Assembly: GCA_026982025.1 (NCBI GenBank)
Contig: JALSHX010000280.1
Coordinates: 1 to 7,664, forward strand
Reading direction: 5' to 3'
DNA length: 7,664 nucleotides
Origin: Aquificaceae bacterium
GTDB taxonomy: Bacteria; Aquificota; Aquificia; Aquificales; Aquificaceae
Shown here piece by piece: positions 5,708 to 7,664 of this stretch (position 1 is its first letter; the number at the start of each line of letters is the position of its first letter). Position numbers and translations under genes: made by a program. Under the pieces are notes generated by a model. That model did no database searches. It was given only the letters and a program-made list of their open reading frames with translations, and was not told the DNA's origin.

Positions 5708-6437
5708 ACCTCTGAAGGATTATGTCTATAATTACATCGGCAGAGATCATGTTAGCACCTTTGACAGGTGATATTCTCACCGATTTGGGATAGGAAACGA
5801 GTCCCTTCCTGTAAAGACTCTCAAGGAAGCTGTAAAGGTCAGATGTTCTTCCCTCAACCGTCATCTGAACCTCCATAGTCGTAACGGGTATGCCCGCCTG
5901 CTGAGGTTTCTGCTGTTGATTTGGCTGAGGTCCCTTAGCCTGGCGATTTCTCCTCGCCATTCTTCTGTTTGGAGGCTGTTTCTGCTGTGCCACGACTTTT
6001 ACCAGCTTCCTATCACCCGCCTCAACGAGCTGAAGGTTAGTAACCTTTGGCTGTGCAACCGCAATCCTCGTGATAACTAGATTCCTTATCCCCGCCATGA
6101 AGTTGATCTCCCCGAGGATCCGCTCAATCTCTTCCCTTGTTGGAATTTTTCCCACCACCTTTTCAAGCTCAGTCCGGGTCATTTCCTCCTGTTTTTTTAG
6201 TTCCTCAAGCTGTTGTTCAAGTTTCTTCAAAACACCCGGCTGGATAAGCCTGTTGTACTTCTCAATCTCCTGCTTGAGCTGAGCTATCTGTCCTTCAAGC
6301 TCCTTCTTCTTCTCAATGTTGGGTTTAATGGTATAAAACCACAGAGCTCCTATTACCACCGCGGGTGCAATGATCACGATCAACAGTCTCTGCCAGAGAG
6401 GAGAATTTGCCCACTGCTGTTTAATCCTCTCTAACAT
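5706..6437 (-). CDS. pilO: PilO inner-membrane alignment protein
   Basis: A 243-residue bitopic protein. Seen: a short cytoplasmic N-terminus, membrane helix about 17-36 (QRLLIVIIAPAVVIGALWFY), a periplasmic coiled coil about 42-95 rich in Glu, Lys, Gln and Leu, a PTREEIERILGEIN helix (99-112), and a final ferredoxin-like part with TTMEVQMTVEGRTSDLYSFLESLYR (186-210), the best-conserved PilO piece. Known: PilO pairs with PilN through coiled coils and ferredoxin-like folds and carries PilP, linking PilM to PilQ. Odd: residues 151-181 form a low-complexity stretch rich in Gln, Pro, Arg and Lys between two strands. Its ATG directly follows the pilN stop (TAGATG). There is no cysteine. Confidence 0.92.
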   Translation of the reverse strand: MLERIKQQWANSPLWQRLLIVIIAPAVVIGALWFYTIKPNIEKKKELEGQIAQLKQEIEKYNRLIQPGVLKKLEQQLEELKKQEEMTRTELEKVVGKIPTREEIERILGEINFMAGIRNLVITRIAVAQPKVTNLQLVEAGDRKLVKVVAQQKQPPNRRMARRNRQAKGPQPNQQQKPQQAGIPVTTMEVQMTVEGRTSDLYSFLESLYRKGLVSYPKSVRISPVKGANMISADVIIDIILQR

Positions 6438-7076
6438 CTACTCCTCCCCTTTTGTAAAGCTTTTTTGCACTTTCATAGACGCAATGTAAAATATAATGCC
6501 ATTTTTGTTCTCCCGCTTCCTTATCTCACCCGGAACAAGCTGATTAAACTCGTTCCTGACGGTGTAAAAGAAGTTTTTGATGGAGTTTATATCGTAAGAA
6601 CCGAATGTAAGTTCCACATTAACATTTTCAAATGTCAGTCTCTGTGTCAGTCCGTCAAACCAAACGGTGTTGGGAACCCTGTTTTTAAGAAACTGGAGGG
6701 AGTTATTAAAAGGTATGTAGTAGTCCTTTAGGGCGAGGATGATGTCTTTACTCATCTGAAGATACTGAATCCTCGATCTGACTTCCCTGATCTGTGCCTG
6801 AAGCTTTCTCTTTTGAGCCTGAATGATGTCCGCCTTTTTCTTCAACCTGTTCCTTTCCTGAGTTAGTTTCTCAACCTTGAACTGAAGAGCATTCACTTCA
6901 TCCATAAGGGTTTTTGCGTAAAACAGCTCACCCGCGGCTATTATGAGACCGATGAGGGGTATTGCAAGGATCCCTTTGTCTTTCAGAAGTTCACGGTAGT
7001 TTATTTGTCTCAGCCTTGAAAGGTCGGGTAACTTGAACTCCCTCTTTTCCTTCTTGGCAAGGTTTATCCTTATCAT
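6438..7076 (-). CDS. pilN: PilN inner-membrane alignment protein
   Basis: A 212-residue bitopic protein. Seen: N-terminal MIRINLAKKE, where Ile-Asn-Leu corresponds to the PilN peptide that docks into the PilM groove; membrane helix about 35-53 (GILAIPLIGLIIAAGELFY); a charged coiled coil about 56-106; then a small periplasmic domain ending in a strand near 193-204. Known: PilN forms heterodimers with PilO and couples cytoplasmic PilM to the periplasmic complex. The linker between docking peptide and membrane is fairly long, about 26 residues. The start follows the pilM stop by 3 bases, with GGAGG at 7085-7089 and an 8-base spacer. There is no cysteine. Confidence 0.92.
   Translation of the reverse strand: MIRINLAKKEKREFKLPDLSRLRQINYRELLKDKGILAIPLIGLIIAAGELFYAKTLMDEVNALQFKVEKLTQERNRLKKKADIIQAQKRKLQAQIREVRSRIQYLQMSKDIILALKDYYIPFNNSLQFLKNRVPNTVWFDGLTQRLTFENVNVELTFGSYDINSIKNFFYTVRNEFNQLVPGEIRKRENKNGIIFYIASMKVQKSFTKGEE
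6441..6449 (-). promoter_or_regulatory. Strong ribosome binding site of pilO inside the last codons of pilN
   Basis: GGGGAGGAG on the - strand is also the codons Gly-Glu-Glu just before the pilN TAG, and pilO ATG starts at the next base. With no gap between the genes, the site must be coding. Confidence 0.75.
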
Positions 7077-7079
7077 CCC

Positions 7080-7664
7080 TCACTCCTCCAGTCCCCTTAT
7101 GGAGAGGACGTAAGGTATAAAGAATACAGGAGAAACGTCCTCAAGGTCAAGTATCCCCAGAATAGGAAGGTTCATCATTATATTTTCAAGGGTCAGCTCA
7201 TCCGCTATCACCGGTCCCGCAAGGTAGATGTTTGATATTTCGTTGATGACGAGGAGGTTCCTCACCTCAATGAGGAAGTTGTCCAGCATAACCGGGTCCT
7301 TTGTTTCCCTGTACTGCTTGTAATTGAAGTCAACTTTGTTGTAGGAGATGAGGGTTTTACCGTAGTAGGTGAGAATTCCCTCAAAGTAATCCACATAGAG
7401 TATGGCGAAGGGAGGAGGAAACCTGTTGTAGAGACCGTAGTTTATAATGTCAACGATTTCGTAGTCAATTATCTTCGGCTCAAGCCCGACTGTCCTGAGA
7501 AGTTCGTTAAGGCGCTCAACGGAGCTCTTCCTTGCTATGGTGATGACCACCTTGATGTACTTATCGTCGGGGTCCTTCTCAAGGAAATAGTAGTCGTGGA
7601 TAGTTTCCTCCTTTATCTGCTGTGTCTCCGACTTGATGAACCAGTCAATTGCTTCCACGAGATC
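7080..7664 (-). CDS. pilM: PilM-like cytoplasmic pilus protein, C-terminal part (5' end outside window)
   Basis: 194 residues are visible and the frame runs off the right edge, so the apparent GTG at 7658 is internal (Asp-Leu-Val-Glu-Ala). Seen: DLVEAIDWFIKSE, like the PilM segment where an acidic helix leads to the tryptophan; VITIARKSSVERLNELLRTVGLEPKIIDYE, the conserved PilM stretch ending in the AGL-x-P-x-x-x-D-type turn; and an actin-like fold pattern through IYLAGPV to SIRGLEE. Known: PilM is an actin/FtsA-like protein that binds the PilN N-terminus. Odd: the second phosphate motif, normally D-I/L-G-x-x-x-T, reads VDYFEGILT, and the following Gly-Gly is missing. The assignment is supported by gene order before pilN. 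There is no cysteine. Confidence 0.85.
   Translation of the reverse strand, partial: DLVEAIDWFIKSETQQIKEETIHDYYFLEKDPDDKYIKVVITIARKSSVERLNELLRTVGLEPKIIDYEIVDIINYGLYNRFPPPFAILYVDYFEGILTYYGKTLISYNKVDFNYKQYRETKDPVMLDNFLIEVRNLLVINEISNIYLAGPVIADELTLENIMMNLPILGILDLEDVSPVFFIPYVLSIRGLEE

Noticed and set aside
1..7664. CRISPR arrays, tRNA or rRNA genes, insertion sequences, attachment sites
   Set aside because: No regular repeats, tRNA-like folds or transposase genes are seen; the window is filled by pilus genes with uniform base composition.

Overview
The window is almost entirely type IVa pilus (T4P) genes, and holds the inner ends of two operons that converge. No promoter is visible, because the first gene of each operon is cut by a window edge. 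About 13 bases are non-coding, all in short gaps between genes of the right-hand operon, so no gene-free stretch needs describing. The organism looks like a thermophilic Gram-negative bacterium, quite possibly an Aquificota member. This is inferred from Lys/Glu-rich proteins, arginine coded largely by AGA/AGG, very tight gene packing and a PilQ secretin, which implies an outer membrane. No search could be run to confirm it.

Left half, + strand (1-3758): the C-terminal part of a PilY1-like adhesin/tip protein, then four minor prepilins resembling FimT/FimU (GspH), PilV, PilW and PilX. They overlap by 16, 8, 4 and 4 bases. By family knowledge, minor pilins and PilY1 form the complex that primes pilus assembly and sits at the pilus tip.

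Right half, - strand, read right to left (7664-3759): the C-terminal part of PilM, then PilN, PilO, a very small secreted protein in the slot where pilP normally lies, and the PilQ outer-membrane secretin. This is the canonical pilMNOPQ order. It encodes the alignment complex that links the cytoplasmic motor platform to the outer-membrane pore. Major pilin, PilB/PilT ATPases, PilC and PilD are not in the window.

The two operons meet stop to stop with no intergenic base: TGA of pilX and TGA of pilQ together make the palindrome TGATCA. The basic system is known. The points worth a second look are the 75-residue protein in the pilP position, a PilM whose nucleotide-binding motifs look eroded, a sharp contrast in cysteine content between the two operons (26 cysteines, an even number in every left-hand protein, against none in about 1,290 residues on the right), calcium-loop motifs in both PilY1 and a minor pilin, and the routine use of Shine-Dalgarno sequences as C-terminal codons of the upstream gene.
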